The notes: a model not told the origin generated them from the letters alone. A DNA stretch of 64,000 nt from Phycisphaerales bacterium (GCA_029260455.1 JAJDDF010000005.1:1-64000), one strand, 5' to 3'. Counted from the stretch's first letter, positions 49,329 through 59,407 are shown. Program-made: numbers and translations.

Positions 49329-50552
49329 TCAGCGAATGATTTCGTGCAACTGTTCGAGTGAGCGCGATTCGCTGCCCGGGATATATTGCAGGCCGCCACG
49401 ATCGGGGACATCGCGTGCGCCACCAAGGCGCACGGGAATATCGAGAATCTCGCCTTCGCGCCAGATGCGAATATTCACGAGTGAACCGGGGTCTCGCACG
49501 CTGACAACGGCGCGCAGCACCTCAGAACTTGTCGTGTCGCGCCCATCAATTGAAACGATGATGTCCCCCGGCCTGAGCCCTGCGCGGGCTGCTGGTTGAT
49601 CATCCGGCACAGCGCTCACAATGGCGCCAGACCCTGTGAAGCCCTGTCGTTCGAGCAGGCGACTGACCTCGGAATTGATAAAGCCAAGACTGATGCCCAG
49701 ATAGCCGCGCAGCACGGTTTCATAGGTAATGAGCTGGCCGGCGATGGCTTTGATGGTCTCAATGGGGACCGCGAAACCGATGCCCGCGTTTTGTCCCTGC
49801 ACCGATTCATGTGGTGGTGCATTGCCATCTTGATCGCGGCGTTCTTGAGCGCGGTTGTTTGCGATCGCGGTGTTCATGCCGACAACGCGGCCATTGATAT
49901 CGACGAGCGGCCCGCCCGAATTGCCAGGATTAATCGCCGCGTCGGTTTGGATGAAATTGGTGTAGCCCACACCAAAGCCCGCGCCTTCTGAGCGTCCAAG
50001 GCCTGAAACAATGCCGCCCGACATGGAGAACTTGATTCCAAATGGTGAGCCGAACGCAAAGACGCGATCGCCTGTGCGGAGTGTTGCTTCTTCGGCGCGG
50101 TGGACCGCGATGACCGGCAATGCATCGGTGATGAGCACCGCGATATCGGTGCGTTCGTCACTGCCGATCACTTCTGCATTGCGCACGCGGCCATCATGAA
50201 ATTCGACGCGGATGCGGTCAGCGCCTTTGATGACGTGATGATTGGTGATGATGTGTCCACTGTTGTCGAAGATCCACCCGGCCCCGGTTGCACGGGTGCG
50301 GGAGCGCCGGTCATTGGCAAAGATCGCAGAGATGTGGACGACCGAGGGCATGACGGATTGTTCGATCGCGTTGACCTCTGCGTTGAGTTGTTCCAGGAGG
50401 GTGCCACGCTCGAGGACCGCTTGCGCCCGGGCGACATCTGCGGCGACGAGGGCAAGTTGCACACCTCGGATGGTTCGTGGGGCCAAAGCGAGCATGAGGA
50501 CTGCGGTGAGCAGCACGAGCAGTGCCGGGCCGATGGATACGAATCGTCTCAT
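49329..50552 (-). CDS. HtrA/DegP-like trypsin-type serine protease with one PDZ domain
   Basis: The 407-residue protein has an N-terminal membrane anchor (about 8-30), a trypsin-like domain with His (HIITNHHVIKGADRI), Asp (SDERTDIAVLI) and Ser (DAAINPGNSGGPLVDINGRV), followed by one PDZ domain (about 300-390: GLRPGDIIVSIDGRDTTSSE). It should degrade or refold damaged periplasmic proteins. Loop L1 before the protease has a helix (EQLNAEVNAIEQS). The panB gene lies upstream on the same strand; YdjY-type gene is convergent. Family is firm, the regulation unknown. Confidence 0.93.
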   Translation of the reverse strand: MRRFVSIGPALLVLLTAVLMLALAPRTIRGVQLALVAADVARAQAVLERGTLLEQLNAEVNAIEQSVMPSVVHISAIFANDRRSRTRATGAGWIFDNSGHIITNHHVIKGADRIRVEFHDGRVRNAEVIGSDERTDIAVLITDALPVIAVHRAEEATLRTGDRVFAFGSPFGIKFSMSGGIVSGLGRSEGAGFGVGYTNFIQTDAAINPGNSGGPLVDINGRVVGMNTAIANNRAQERRDQDGNAPPHESVQGQNAGIGFAVPIETIKAIAGQLITYETVLRGYLGISLGFINSEVSRLLERQGFTGSGAIVSAVPDDQPAARAGLRPGDIIVSIDGRDTTSSEVLRAVVSVRDPGSLVNIRIWREGEILDIPVRLGGARDVPDRGGLQYIPGSESRSLEQLHEIIR

Positions 50553-50654
50553 TGATTTTTTCCTCTACGAACGGACCTGTACCAAGCGTTCAAATGCAGG
50601 CCTGTATTCCCTCGCCCCATCTCGAAAAAAGCGGTCTCACTCAGCGGCTGGCAT

Positions 50655-51509
50655 TCAGGTGCGGGCAGCGTCAGAAACGGTCGCCTTCATCTCAAATCGG
50701 TGATCACTGGCCTTCCGACCAGCCACCCGTTGGACCCATTTGCGTGTCGTCGCCTCAATATCGTTGCCCAGATGGGCCAGAGGGGATGCAAAGCCCGGTT
50801 GCCAGTGGGTCATGCCTAGCAAATCCTGGAGGACCAGAATCTGCCCGTGGCACGCCGGCCCTGCTCCGATACCGATCAGTGGCACGGTGGTTCGCTTGAT
50901 AATCTCCTCAGCGACCTCCGGGGGCACGGCCTCGACGAGGAGCATGACTGCTCCAGCCTGCTCCAGAGAGACGGCATCATCGATAACCCTGCGGGCACTC
51001 TCCGGCGTGCGCCCCGCTGAGGCGTAGCCGCTGGTGGCACGGACGTGCTGAGGTTTGGCGCCGACATGCCCGCAGACGGGAATGCCTGCGTGGGTCATGC
51101 GGTCGACCAAGGGGGCGAAACTGGAGTCAGCTTCGAGCTTGACGATGTCGGCAAGGCCATCAGTGAGAAAACGTCCCGCGTTTTGCAGTGCATTATCAGC
51201 ACCCGCCTGATAGCTCATGAAGGGCATATCGCCCATGACAAGGGTGTTTGGAGCACCGCGTTTGACGCCCGCGGTGAGTTGAATCGCGAAATCCAAGGGC
51301 ATGTGAATCGTGCTGTCATGCCCGAGGACGATCTCAGCAGCGGTATCGCCGACGAGCAGCACATGGACGCCGCCGCGTTCGAGCCAGCGAGCAGTTGTGG
51401 CGTCGTAGCAGGTGAGGCAGGCGAAGGGTTCTGCCGCCGAGGCCATGCGTCGAAGGGTGCGCAGGGTGACAGGCGGGCGGGGCGGATCAGCTGGAGAATC
51501 GGGCTTCAC
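50655..51509 (-). CDS. panB: 3-methyl-2-oxobutanoate hydroxymethyltransferase
   Basis: The 284-residue enzyme transfers a hydroxymethyl group from methylene-THF to 2-oxoisovalerate, the first committed step of pantothenate synthesis. FACLTCYDATTARWLERGGV, LLVGDTAAEIVLGHDSTIHM and VMGDMPFMSYQAG are its substrate and metal-binding motifs; LLVEAVPPEVAEEI has the catalytic Glu; LIGIGAGPACHGQILVLQDL follows. panC and panD are not in the window. The resB gene starts divergently about 60 bases away. Confidence 0.93.
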   Translation of the reverse strand: MKPDSPADPPRPPVTLRTLRRMASAAEPFACLTCYDATTARWLERGGVHVLLVGDTAAEIVLGHDSTIHMPLDFAIQLTAGVKRGAPNTLVMGDMPFMSYQAGADNALQNAGRFLTDGLADIVKLEADSSFAPLVDRMTHAGIPVCGHVGAKPQHVRATSGYASAGRTPESARRVIDDAVSLEQAGAVMLLVEAVPPEVAEEIIKRTTVPLIGIGAGPACHGQILVLQDLLGMTHWQPGFASPLAHLGNDIEATTRKWVQRVAGRKASDHRFEMKATVSDAART

Positions 51510-51568
51510 GACACACAGTGTAGCCCAGTGCGGGGCGGGGCGAGGTCAGCGCGTATGATCGGACGTTC

Positions 51569-54043
51569 ATGGCCGATTCTGCTGATGCCCAGAGCATGTT
51601 TGCACGTGCTGTAGCGCCCCACTGGACGGTGCTCGAACTTCTTTCGAGTGTGCGGTTTGGTATCGCGCAGCTTGTGACGCTGTTTGTCTATTGCTGGCTT
51701 GGATCGGCGGGGCTGTTTTACCCGGTGATCGCCGACGGCGGGATCGAATGGCGACACCAGATGATTCGCCAGTGGCGGGCCTTTGAACTGACCGAATTCG
51801 AATGGTTTCATACATGGTTCTTCTTTGGATTGTGCGCAACGATCTGCCTTACCATGGCGGTGACAACAATCCGGCGAATTCCATTCAACGCGCTCAAAGC
51901 AGGCGTGTGGATGATTCACGCGGGCGTGATCCTGCTTGCCATTGGCAGCGCCGTCTATTTCGCAACCAAGGTGGAAGGTGATACGCCGGTGTTGCGCAGG
52001 CAGGTGGTGGCGACACTGCCAGACGGTGCATCAGTGGCACTGCCTGCGGTGGTGGGCGCGCACGCGACACTGAGCGGCGATGCAGGGACATATCAGTTGC
52101 GGGTGGTGTCGGTGCTGCCGGGGTATGAGCTGCGCACCGAGGGCTTTACTGATGCACATGATTATGCGGTGCAGGTGATGGTGCAGCGCACGGGGGGGGA
52201 CTCTGATGCATCGGCGACATTCATTCGGCAGTTGCTGGCGCAGCATCCACAGTTCACAGAAGATGTGATTCCCGGCGAAGGGCGCGTGAAGAAAATCGCA
52301 CGCTTCAAGGGCGCGGTCATGCTTGGTGATCCGATCGAGCTTTCACTTGAATTGGCACCGCAGGACACATTCTGGATCATGGATAGTTGGGCGCTGCACA
52401 TGCGCGAGGCGGGTGAAAACGCGTGGACGCAGCGCGTGATTCCCGGCGGCGGTGGCAGGTTTGCACCGGGGCGGGGGTTGCCCAGATACAACGATTATTT
52501 TGCATCGACAGTAGATATCTGGCCGCCTGCGGGTGCGCAGCGCGTTGCCGTTGATCCGCTGAATGTGAACGTGCCTGGCGGTGGTGATGCACTGGGTGAT
52601 ATTGATGTTCGCGTGACCGGGTTCCTGCGCTATGCGGTGATGCAATCGCGGCGCGTGCCGACAACGAAAGCTGATCGTGCATCAGTGCCGATGGTCGACA
52701 TGGTGCTAACGCTTACGGATGGTCAGCAGTTTCGGTACCAGCTTGCTGCGCTGGAGGGCGAAAATCGCGAACTTGACGGGCGGCTTGGCTTTGAATGGCT
52801 TGACACGCCCGGCGATCTGGAATTGTGGCGAGCTCGACTTGCACCGGGGGAGGTGACATTTCTCGTCTTGGATAAGGATGGCGCAGCGCCATATCAGGTG
52901 AGCGTACCGGTCTCGGTCGAGGCGGCGGTGGATGGCAGTGCGCCATTTGCGGAGCTGGGTGACACGGGTTTTGCCTATCGATTGCGGCAAGTTGTTGATG
53001 CACTTGAGATTCGTCCCGGAGAGTCGGCGTCATTTGCAATTTTTGATATTCGCACACCCGAGGGCACGATAACGATGCGTGCGGCGGCGGCGGACCCGCA
53101 GCAGACAGCAGACATTGATGCATCTGCGCATGATGCGGGCACCGGCATGACGAAGCCCGATCCGCGCATCGTCACGTTGTATCGCCCCGGAGCGCACGAG
53201 CAACTGTTGCTGGTGGGCGGACCCAGGGCTGGCGCGACCGATGATACGCCGGTGAAACTGATTCGCCGGACGCCGGGTGGTGCGGTGCTTGAGCACCCGC
53301 TGCGCGTGGGTGATGGTGTGACGATTCAAGGCGGTGTGACGCTGCGCCTAGCGCGGTATGTGCCGCATTCGTCACCAGAGATGCGCCCGCTTGTGATCGC
53401 CCCTGAACAGCGCGACAAACAGGCGCAGGATTCGAATTCATTTTCGATGATTCGCATTCAGTTGACGCCGAAGAATGGTGATCGCATCGAGCGTTGGTTG
53501 CCATTTCACAGGTATGTCTTTGATGACGGCGTGTATGCGGGTGCGGGGCTGTCGCGCATAGAGCCGACGACGATTGCATTGCCCGATGGTCGCACTGTTG
53601 AACTGGCCTTGGGACGCGAGCGGCGAACACTACCGACGCCAGTGGCACTTGAAAATTTCGTCTTGACTTCGCACATTGGCGGATTCACCGGCTCTACTGC
53701 GAGCGTGCGCGACTGGATGAGCGTGCTGCGACCGGCGGGTGCGGGCGATGATGCGCTCGTGAAGGTGAGCGTCAATGCACCGCACAATGTTGGCGGCGTG
53801 TGGCTTTTTCAATCCTTCTGGGATGCCCCGCGCGGCGGGCGTAGTGCGGGTGATCCGGGATCGCCCGGCTTTGGGTTTACCGGTCTTGGCGTTGGCACGC
53901 GGCATGGCGTGGTGACGGCGCTCCTTGGCGCGATCCTCTCTTGTATGGGCATGGTGTATACGTTTTATGTCAAGCCGATCATTCGTCGCCGCCGGCGCGT
54001 CGCAATTGAGCGCACGATGGCGCGAGGGAGCGTGCAGGCATGA
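51569..54043 (+). CDS. ResB-like cytochrome c biogenesis protein
   Basis: The 824-residue protein has three N-terminal membrane helices (about 28-50, 77-98, 105-128: SVRFGIAQLVTLFVYCWLGS, TWFFFGLCATICLTMAVTTI, AGVWMIHAGVILLAIGSAVY), a large extracytoplasmic region, and one C-terminal helix (VVTALLGAILSCMGMVYTFY). This is the ResB/Ccs1 layout of system II cytochrome c maturation, in which ResB and CcsA deliver heme across the membrane. The ccsA gene follows with a four-base ATGA overlap. The outer region is longer than usual (about 600 residues), with several beta-rich stretches. ATG 51569. Confidence 0.88.
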   Translation: MADSADAQSMFARAVAPHWTVLELLSSVRFGIAQLVTLFVYCWLGSAGLFYPVIADGGIEWRHQMIRQWRAFELTEFEWFHTWFFFGLCATICLTMAVTTIRRIPFNALKAGVWMIHAGVILLAIGSAVYFATKVEGDTPVLRRQVVATLPDGASVALPAVVGAHATLSGDAGTYQLRVVSVLPGYELRTEGFTDAHDYAVQVMVQRTGGDSDASATFIRQLLAQHPQFTEDVIPGEGRVKKIARFKGAVMLGDPIELSLELAPQDTFWIMDSWALHMREAGENAWTQRVIPGGGGRFAPGRGLPRYNDYFASTVDIWPPAGAQRVAVDPLNVNVPGGGDALGDIDVRVTGFLRYAVMQSRRVPTTKADRASVPMVDMVLTLTDGQQFRYQLAALEGENRELDGRLGFEWLDTPGDLELWRARLAPGEVTFLVLDKDGAAPYQVSVPVSVEAAVDGSAPFAELGDTGFAYRLRQVVDALEIRPGESASFAIFDIRTPEGTITMRAAAADPQQTADIDASAHDAGTGMTKPDPRIVTLYRPGAHEQLLLVGGPRAGATDDTPVKLIRRTPGGAVLEHPLRVGDGVTIQGGVTLRLARYVPHSSPEMRPLVIAPEQRDKQAQDSNSFSMIRIQLTPKNGDRIERWLPFHRYVFDDGVYAGAGLSRIEPTTIALPDGRTVELALGRERRTLPTPVALENFVLTSHIGGFTGSTASVRDWMSVLRPAGAGDDALVKVSVNAPHNVGGVWLFQSFWDAPRGGRSAGDPGSPGFGFTGLGVGTRHGVVTALLGAILSCMGMVYTFYVKPIIRRRRRVAIERTMARGSVQA

Positions 54044-55779
54044 TGAAACGCGTGACGTGGTTTGGTGTTGGGTGTTCACTTGCACTTGGGCTTGCAGCGC
54101 TTGTGGTGATGATGTTATTGCGCTCATCGCGCGGCGCTGATGACGCGTTCTTTGCAACAGTTGATGTGCGCCCACTCAACCAGATGGCGGTGAGCTATCA
54201 GGGGCGGCTCAAGAGTTACGAATCATTTGCCACGGAATATGTCAGCATGATCTCGGGGGGGAAGCGCCCCAATGGACTCCCGCCGGGCGCGATGCTCATG
54301 GACCTGATGATTCGCCCGGAGGTGTATGTTCAAGTCGATGTCATATACATTAAGAAAAAGCCAATGCGCGCCGAACTTGCGGCAGCGCTTGCGCGCACCA
54401 GTGATCCACTTGACCTGCCCGCGATTGACGAAGCGCGGCGGAAGACAATAATCGATTCGGGCCTCGTTTCTCTGACGTTATTGGCTGATAGCCGGGCACG
54501 AGAGGTGCTCGAGCGCTGGTCGCGCGACATGATCCGCACCACCAAGGCAGTTGATCAGATCAATGTGGCGCGGCAGTTGATGCAGCCGGAGGTGATCGCA
54601 GATGCGCTGCGATTTATTCCACCTGCGGGAAGCGATTTGGGGAAGCCGTGGTTGAATGCTGCGGATTTATTCAGTGCTCCCCCGGGATCTCCGGAGGCAA
54701 CGGCCAATGCGGATGCGGTTGCGGCACTTGACCCGGCGACAGTGGCGCTGTTGCGTTCATCGTGGGGGTCATTTTTTCATGCATGGCGTTCGCAAGATGC
54801 AGCGCAGGTGAATGAAGCGCTGCGCGCGATGACGAACCCGCTTGCGGGCATGTCGCCGGCGCTGTATCCATCAAAGGCGAAACTTGCCTGGGAGAGTGCG
54901 TATTTCACGCTCAAGCATCTCACATGGGTGTGGCTGTGTTATCTGCTGGCGGTGATTTTTCTGTTGATGAGCACTGTTTATCGGTGGGATACAGCGCGGG
55001 CGATCGGGCTTGGTGCGTTTTCGACATCGTTCACCTTGCACACTTGTGCGGTTGGGCTGCGCTGGTGGGTGAGCGGGCGCTGGCCCAATACGAATATGTT
55101 TGAGGCAGTTACTACCGCAGTGTGGATGGGCGCACTTGTTGGCATTGTTCTTGAAATAGCAGCGCGAAAGTCGGCCTTGCGCGGACTTTTTGCACTTGGC
55201 GGGGCATCTGCGGGCATGGTGGCGATGATGAGCGCACACTTTCTTCCTGAACTTGATGGCAGCATTCGCAACATCATGCCCGTGTTGCACGATTTGTGGC
55301 TGTACATTCACACGAATGTGATCATTGCCAGTTATGCACTGATATTCATGGCCAGTGTGACCGCGTTGATGTATCTCATTCGGCGCATCTCTGGTGGGAA
55401 AGCAGACTATGCCCGCGCGGGCGGCGCTTCGATGCTCATTGATGGGCGCACCAGAAATGCCAAAGCGACTTCGATGGGTGAAGTACTTGATGGTGCGACG
55501 TTGGTGCTCATTGAACTTGCGTTTGTCATGTTGTGGGCAGGCATTGTGATGGGCGCGATCTGGGCAGATCATTCCTGGGGCCGCCCCTGGGGATGGGACC
55601 CCAAGGAAGTCTTTGCGCTCAATACGTTTCTTGTGTTTCTTGTGCTGCTCCATGTCCGCCTCAAGGTGCGCGACAAGGGATTGTGGACCGCGGTGCTTGC
55701 ACTTGCGGGGTGCGGCGTGATGCTCTTCAACTGGATCGTGATCAACTTTGTTATCGCAGGATTGCACAGTTACGCGTAG
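54040..55779 (+). CDS. CcsA/CcmF-type cytochrome c biogenesis protein
   Basis: The 579-residue partner of ResB has one N-terminal helix, a soluble part to about residue 285 and a C-terminal eight-helix membrane domain. Heme-binding elements are visible: FTLHTCAVGLRWWVSGRWPN, YIHTNVIIASYALIFMASV and the tryptophan-rich motif WADHSWGRPWGWDPKE (WWD domain). It binds and exports heme for attachment to apocytochromes. The N-terminal soluble region is longer than in the typical CcsA. The start overlaps resB by four bases; strict translational coupling is likely. Confidence 0.9.
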   Translation: MMKRVTWFGVGCSLALGLAALVVMMLLRSSRGADDAFFATVDVRPLNQMAVSYQGRLKSYESFATEYVSMISGGKRPNGLPPGAMLMDLMIRPEVYVQVDVIYIKKKPMRAELAAALARTSDPLDLPAIDEARRKTIIDSGLVSLTLLADSRAREVLERWSRDMIRTTKAVDQINVARQLMQPEVIADALRFIPPAGSDLGKPWLNAADLFSAPPGSPEATANADAVAALDPATVALLRSSWGSFFHAWRSQDAAQVNEALRAMTNPLAGMSPALYPSKAKLAWESAYFTLKHLTWVWLCYLLAVIFLLMSTVYRWDTARAIGLGAFSTSFTLHTCAVGLRWWVSGRWPNTNMFEAVTTAVWMGALVGIVLEIAARKSALRGLFALGGASAGMVAMMSAHFLPELDGSIRNIMPVLHDLWLYIHTNVIIASYALIFMASVTALMYLIRRISGGKADYARAGGASMLIDGRTRNAKATSMGEVLDGATLVLIELAFVMLWAGIVMGAIWADHSWGRPWGWDPKEVFALNTFLVFLVLLHVRLKVRDKGLWTAVLALAGCGVMLFNWIVINFVIAGLHSYA

Positions 55780-55794
55780 CGTTTGTTGAATCGG

Positions 55795-56415
55795 TCAGTT
55801 CAACAGGAGCAGTCGAAACCCGCCGCGCTCAAAGACAACATCCATGAAACGGAAGGATTGGCCTTCATCTCCGCCGCCGGGCGATGCAAGGCGATAGGCG
55901 CCGCGTCCGAGGTTTTGTAGCGCAACGCCGGGCGTCTGTTCGCCAAGTGGGAGCAGCGAGAGAAAACGCATGACGCCTTCGACATGTTCTTTGAGGAAAG
56001 TCACGCTTTCGCGCGGGTCCATGCCGCGGTTGCGGTAGGCGTCTTTGATTTTCGAACTCAGCACCTGTTCGTAGAGCAGGTCATCTTCGCCAGCGCGCAA
56101 GGTCTCAGCGAGATGAATCATCATCTGGCGCGGTGAGTGCGATTGCAGGATGATGCGCCGATCACTGGTCAGAAAGCGAAAGGGTTTTCCATCGACGGGC
56201 GTGCCTTCGATTGCGGGCAATGATTCTCCGAGCACACTTTCCCATGTGCGAGCGTTTTGCTGTGTACGTGCACCGGAGGCTTGAAGCCCACCCTGTGCGC
56301 CGGGCAAATTGGCGGGGCCGTGCACCGCGATGATGCGCTCTTCGACACAGGCGGCGCATAGCGTGTACACCGTGAGCAGGAGTATAAAAAAAATATGTTG
56401 ACGTTTGGTGATCAT
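55795..56415 (-). CDS. Hypothetical exported protein
   Basis: The 206-residue product from ATG 56415 (MITKRQHIFFILLLTVYTLC) starts with a signal-peptide-like stretch. ATG 56415 overlaps the nadB stop in ATGA fashion, which decides this start over one further upstream. The rest is soluble, beta-rich near the end (GRGAYRLASPGGGDEGQSFR, FMDVVFERGGFRLLLLN). Cysteines after the hydrophobic run do not form a normal lipobox. Family unknown. It ends 15 bases from the convergent ccsA-type gene. Confidence 0.65.
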   Translation of the reverse strand: MITKRQHIFFILLLTVYTLCAACVEERIIAVHGPANLPGAQGGLQASGARTQQNARTWESVLGESLPAIEGTPVDGKPFRFLTSDRRIILQSHSPRQMMIHLAETLRAGEDDLLYEQVLSSKIKDAYRNRGMDPRESVTFLKEHVEGVMRFLSLLPLGEQTPGVALQNLGRGAYRLASPGGGDEGQSFRFMDVVFERGGFRLLLLN

Positions 56416-58091
56416 GAATTGATGACAACAGCGCCGACAGGTATTGTGGTGCAAGTTTCACTGCCACGCTGCCAGAGGTCATGCACTTGGAATTGCGCTG
56501 CGGGCTCACGCGCATCTTCGCGCTGGTGACACCCACGTGATTCTTCGCGCCACAGCGCCGAGCGAGCCGTGAGTTCTGCAAGAAAGAGCATATTTTGCGT
56601 CTCCCAGCCCGCGGGATGCTCGAAGACCTTGTCGAGTGTGTAGCGTGCCCAAAACGTGCACATTTCCATCATATCTGCGAGATGCGTTTCGGAGCGCTGG
56701 ATGCCAACGTTGCGCCACATACCGGCGCGCAGACTTGAACGCACATCGGTAAGGTCAAGTTCGCCTCGCTCGGTGGGTGGGATGTCAGACACGAGGCGCA
56801 CAGGCGTCGCGCGTGTGCGCAAAGCATTGCCATTGCCCTCGGCGTGCATCTCGACACACGCGCGGCCGGCAGCTTCACCAAGCACCAGCGCTTCAAGCAA
56901 ACTGTTGCTCGCCAAGCGATTCGCACCGTGCAGGCCCGAGCATGATGCTTCACCGACGGCATACAGCCCCGGCACATCGGTGTGTCCATCCGCATCGGTG
57001 CGCACCCCGCCCACCATGTAGTGCGCCGCCGGGTTGACTGGGATCAGATCGGTCTGTGGATCAAGTCCGAATTGTTGCAAACGATGGGCGATACCGGGAA
57101 ATCGATCTGCGAAGTGTGTCACCTGGCGCGCATCAAGCCAGACATGCGCTGCACCGGTGCGCGCAAGTGTGCGATGGATCGCGCTGGCGACGACATCACG
57201 CGGCGCGAGTTCGGCGCGATCATGAAAGGCGGGCATGAAGCGTTCGAGGGTGGCATCGAGCAGCGTGGCGCCCTCGCCGCGCACGGCTTCAGAGATGAGC
57301 AGGCGTTCTGCGCCCGCGACATAGAGCGTTGTCGGGTGAAACTGCATGAAGGCAAGGTCTGCAAGCGTGGCACCTGCGCGGTAAGCCATGGCAAGGCCAT
57401 CACCGGTGGCGAGTGAGGGGTTTGAGGTTTCTCGCCACACCGCACCCGCGCCGCCTGAAGCAAGAATCGTCGATCGCGCCCAGATCATCTGCAAGCCATG
57501 GCGCGGGTGATGCGTGATCGCGCCAAGACAGGGCGTGCCAGGTTCTTCAGAGGGGGTCAGCAAATCGAGCGCGAAACACTGCTCAAAGATTCGAATCGCT
57601 GGTGAACCATCAGTGATGCGCAGCAGGCAACGCACAAGTTCGGTGCCGGTGGCATCGCCTTGGGCATGGACGATGCGACGCGCAGAGTGGCCACCTTCGC
57701 GCGCCAGTGCGAGTTGCTCGTGTTCATCTCGGTCAGCGGCAAAGCCAGCATCAAGGAGGCGTGACACGGCATCGGCGCTGCGCTGGCACACCAGTTCGAC
57801 AATCGGTTCATCACACAGCCCGCCGCCCGCAGCGAGTGTGTCTTTGACATGCGATGCGATGGAATCAGATGAATCGAGCACCGCCGCGATTCCACCCTGC
57901 GCCCAGCCGGTGTTTGAGCGCGTGCGGCTGCCCTTGGCAAGGACGATGACATCGCCATGTTCAGCGGCTGCATGTGCGGCAGCGAGGCCGGCAGCGCCCG
58001 AGCCGATCACAAGTGTGTCGGTAAAAATCTGCGGCAACAGCGTTGACCGAAAGGGAATGAGATAGCGGCGTTGGTCGAAGCTGCGGTGCAT
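56412..58091 (-). CDS. nadB: L-aspartate oxidase
   Basis: The 559-residue flavoprotein oxidises aspartate to iminoaspartate, the first step of de novo NAD synthesis. The FAD-binding motif TLVIGSGAAGLAAAHAAAEH is followed by TGWAQGGIAAVLD, HSARRIVHAQGDATGTELVR, MQFHPTTLYVAGAERLLISE and YAVGEASCSGLHGANRLASN. Length and motifs are typical. The DinB-like gene precedes it on the same strand by 22 bases, and a hypothetical exported protein follows with ATGA overlap. nadA is not in the window; NAD kinase (23186) is in another operon. Confidence 0.95.
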   Translation of the reverse strand: MHRSFDQRRYLIPFRSTLLPQIFTDTLVIGSGAAGLAAAHAAAEHGDVIVLAKGSRTRSNTGWAQGGIAAVLDSSDSIASHVKDTLAAGGGLCDEPIVELVCQRSADAVSRLLDAGFAADRDEHEQLALAREGGHSARRIVHAQGDATGTELVRCLLRITDGSPAIRIFEQCFALDLLTPSEEPGTPCLGAITHHPRHGLQMIWARSTILASGGAGAVWRETSNPSLATGDGLAMAYRAGATLADLAFMQFHPTTLYVAGAERLLISEAVRGEGATLLDATLERFMPAFHDRAELAPRDVVASAIHRTLARTGAAHVWLDARQVTHFADRFPGIAHRLQQFGLDPQTDLIPVNPAAHYMVGGVRTDADGHTDVPGLYAVGEASCSGLHGANRLASNSLLEALVLGEAAGRACVEMHAEGNGNALRTRATPVRLVSDIPPTERGELDLTDVRSSLRAGMWRNVGIQRSETHLADMMEMCTFWARYTLDKVFEHPAGWETQNMLFLAELTARSALWREESRGCHQREDAREPAAQFQVHDLWQRGSETCTTIPVGAVVINS

Positions 58092-58113
58092 GAGTACGGG
58101 GATTGTAGGGCAC

Positions 58114-58782
58114 CTACTCCTCGGAGCCCTCGGTCACGCACTTACACCCGGTGCCACACCCGCTTGGGGGAATCGTGTCGCGTTTGGCGGGGCCAAGGAT
58201 GTCATTGAGCTTTGCCGTGAGGAACCACCCGTGGTGTTCGAGGTGGTAGGTGACATATTCGAGCTGGCGGCGGATCGGGAACTCGCCTTGTTCGGGATGC
58301 AACGCGATGCGCTCAAATTGGGCCTCGGTAAGCGATGCAAGCCACTGCCCGCCCCAGAGGCGCAGCGTGTGAATGACCGCAACAAAACCTGCGGGTGCGA
58401 TGCCAGCTTCGGCGCTTGCGACCGGCGGCGGGCTGCCCGCGAGCGCAGGTGCGTAGAGGCCAGCGTCGATGAAGGCGTGTTCGTCAAAGAGCGCAAGCAT
58501 CGGGCGGTCTTCGCCGATGGTCCGGCGCATGCGATGGGCATAGACAAGGTCTGCATCGGCAAGGTGGCCAATCAACACGCGGCAACTCCATGCACCGGCG
58601 CCAGCGGCACGGTCGAAGGTGCGATCCAACTGCTCATCGGTCAGGTGCAGCAGGCGCGGGTCGAGGCGATGCGAACCTGTGCGGAAGCGCTCAATCAACT
58701 CTGGCAGGGGCAAGGCCTGAAAAAAAGACATCGGCAGTGGGGCTGCGGGATGGGCCTCGCACAAGATGGTGTCGTTGGTCAT
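58114..58782 (-). CDS. DinB-like protein with C-terminal cysteine cluster
   Basis: The 222-residue protein has the four-helix DinB metal-binding layout: SCRVLIGHLADADLVYAHRM (first His), then RLWGGQWLASLTEAQFERIA and EYVTYHLEHHGWFLTAKL with the second and third His. Such proteins include thiol-dependent S-transferases and damage-induced proteins; activity here is unknown. The last 15 residues contain CGTGCKC, an unusual addition that could bind metal. It precedes nadB by 22 bases and is divergent from purN. Confidence 0.8.
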   Translation of the reverse strand: MTNDTILCEAHPAAPLPMSFFQALPLPELIERFRTGSHRLDPRLLHLTDEQLDRTFDRAAGAGAWSCRVLIGHLADADLVYAHRMRRTIGEDRPMLALFDEHAFIDAGLYAPALAGSPPPVASAEAGIAPAGFVAVIHTLRLWGGQWLASLTEAQFERIALHPEQGEFPIRRQLEYVTYHLEHHGWFLTAKLNDILGPAKRDTIPPSGCGTGCKCVTEGSEE

Positions 58783-58831
58783 GCAGACAGGGTAGGTGCT
58801 GAAGTCGCGTGTGTCCTACCCTGTGGGTGTG

Positions 58832-59407
58832 ATGACGCAGGAGAAAGTTCCTATTGCGGTGTTTGTCTCGGGGCGCGGGCGGACACTGCGCAATCTGCAG
58901 ACATCTATTGATGCGGGGGCGCTGCCTGCAAAGATTGTGCTGGTGGTTGGGTCGCGGGCGTGCCCCGCGACATCATGGGCAGTTGAGCATGGCATTGCGA
59001 CAGAAATTGCACCGAGAATGAGCGGGGCGGAAGTTGAGCAATTGATCCAAGCGCATGGTGTCGCATGGATTGTCCTTGCAGGGTATCTCAAACGGCTTGC
59101 GATTCCGGTTTCGATGCACGGGCGGGTTGTGAATATTCACCCGGGGCTGTTGCCAAAGTTTGGTGGACGCGGGATGTATGGTGATCGCGTGCATCAGGCG
59201 GTGATTGAAGCAGGTGAAACAGAGAGCGGATGCACAGTGCATCTGGTGGATGATGTGTACGACCATGGCGAGATCATTGAACAGGCGCGCTGTGAAGTGA
59301 TGGCAGATGACACGACTGAAGCATTGGCGGCGCGAGTCTTTGCACTTGAGTGTGAACTGTACCCGCGCGTGTTGGCAGAACTATTTTTACAGGCGACAGC
59401 GCAATGA
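58832..59407 (+). CDS. purN: Phosphoribosylglycinamide formyltransferase
   Basis: The 191-residue enzyme transfers a formyl group from 10-formyl-THF to GAR in purine synthesis. The catalytic Asn and His are in VVNIHPGLLPKFGG, the catalytic Asp in HLVDDVYDHGEII. The phosphate loop reads SGRGRTLRNL rather than the usual SGxGSNL. Start ATG 58832 (MTQEKVPIAVFVSGRG). It overlaps the next gene by four bases. purF is in another operon (33937). Confidence 0.92.
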   Translation: MTQEKVPIAVFVSGRGRTLRNLQTSIDAGALPAKIVLVVGSRACPATSWAVEHGIATEIAPRMSGAEVEQLIQAHGVAWIVLAGYLKRLAIPVSMHGRVVNIHPGLLPKFGGRGMYGDRVHQAVIEAGETESGCTVHLVDDVYDHGEIIEQARCEVMADDTTEALAARVFALECELYPRVLAELFLQATAQ

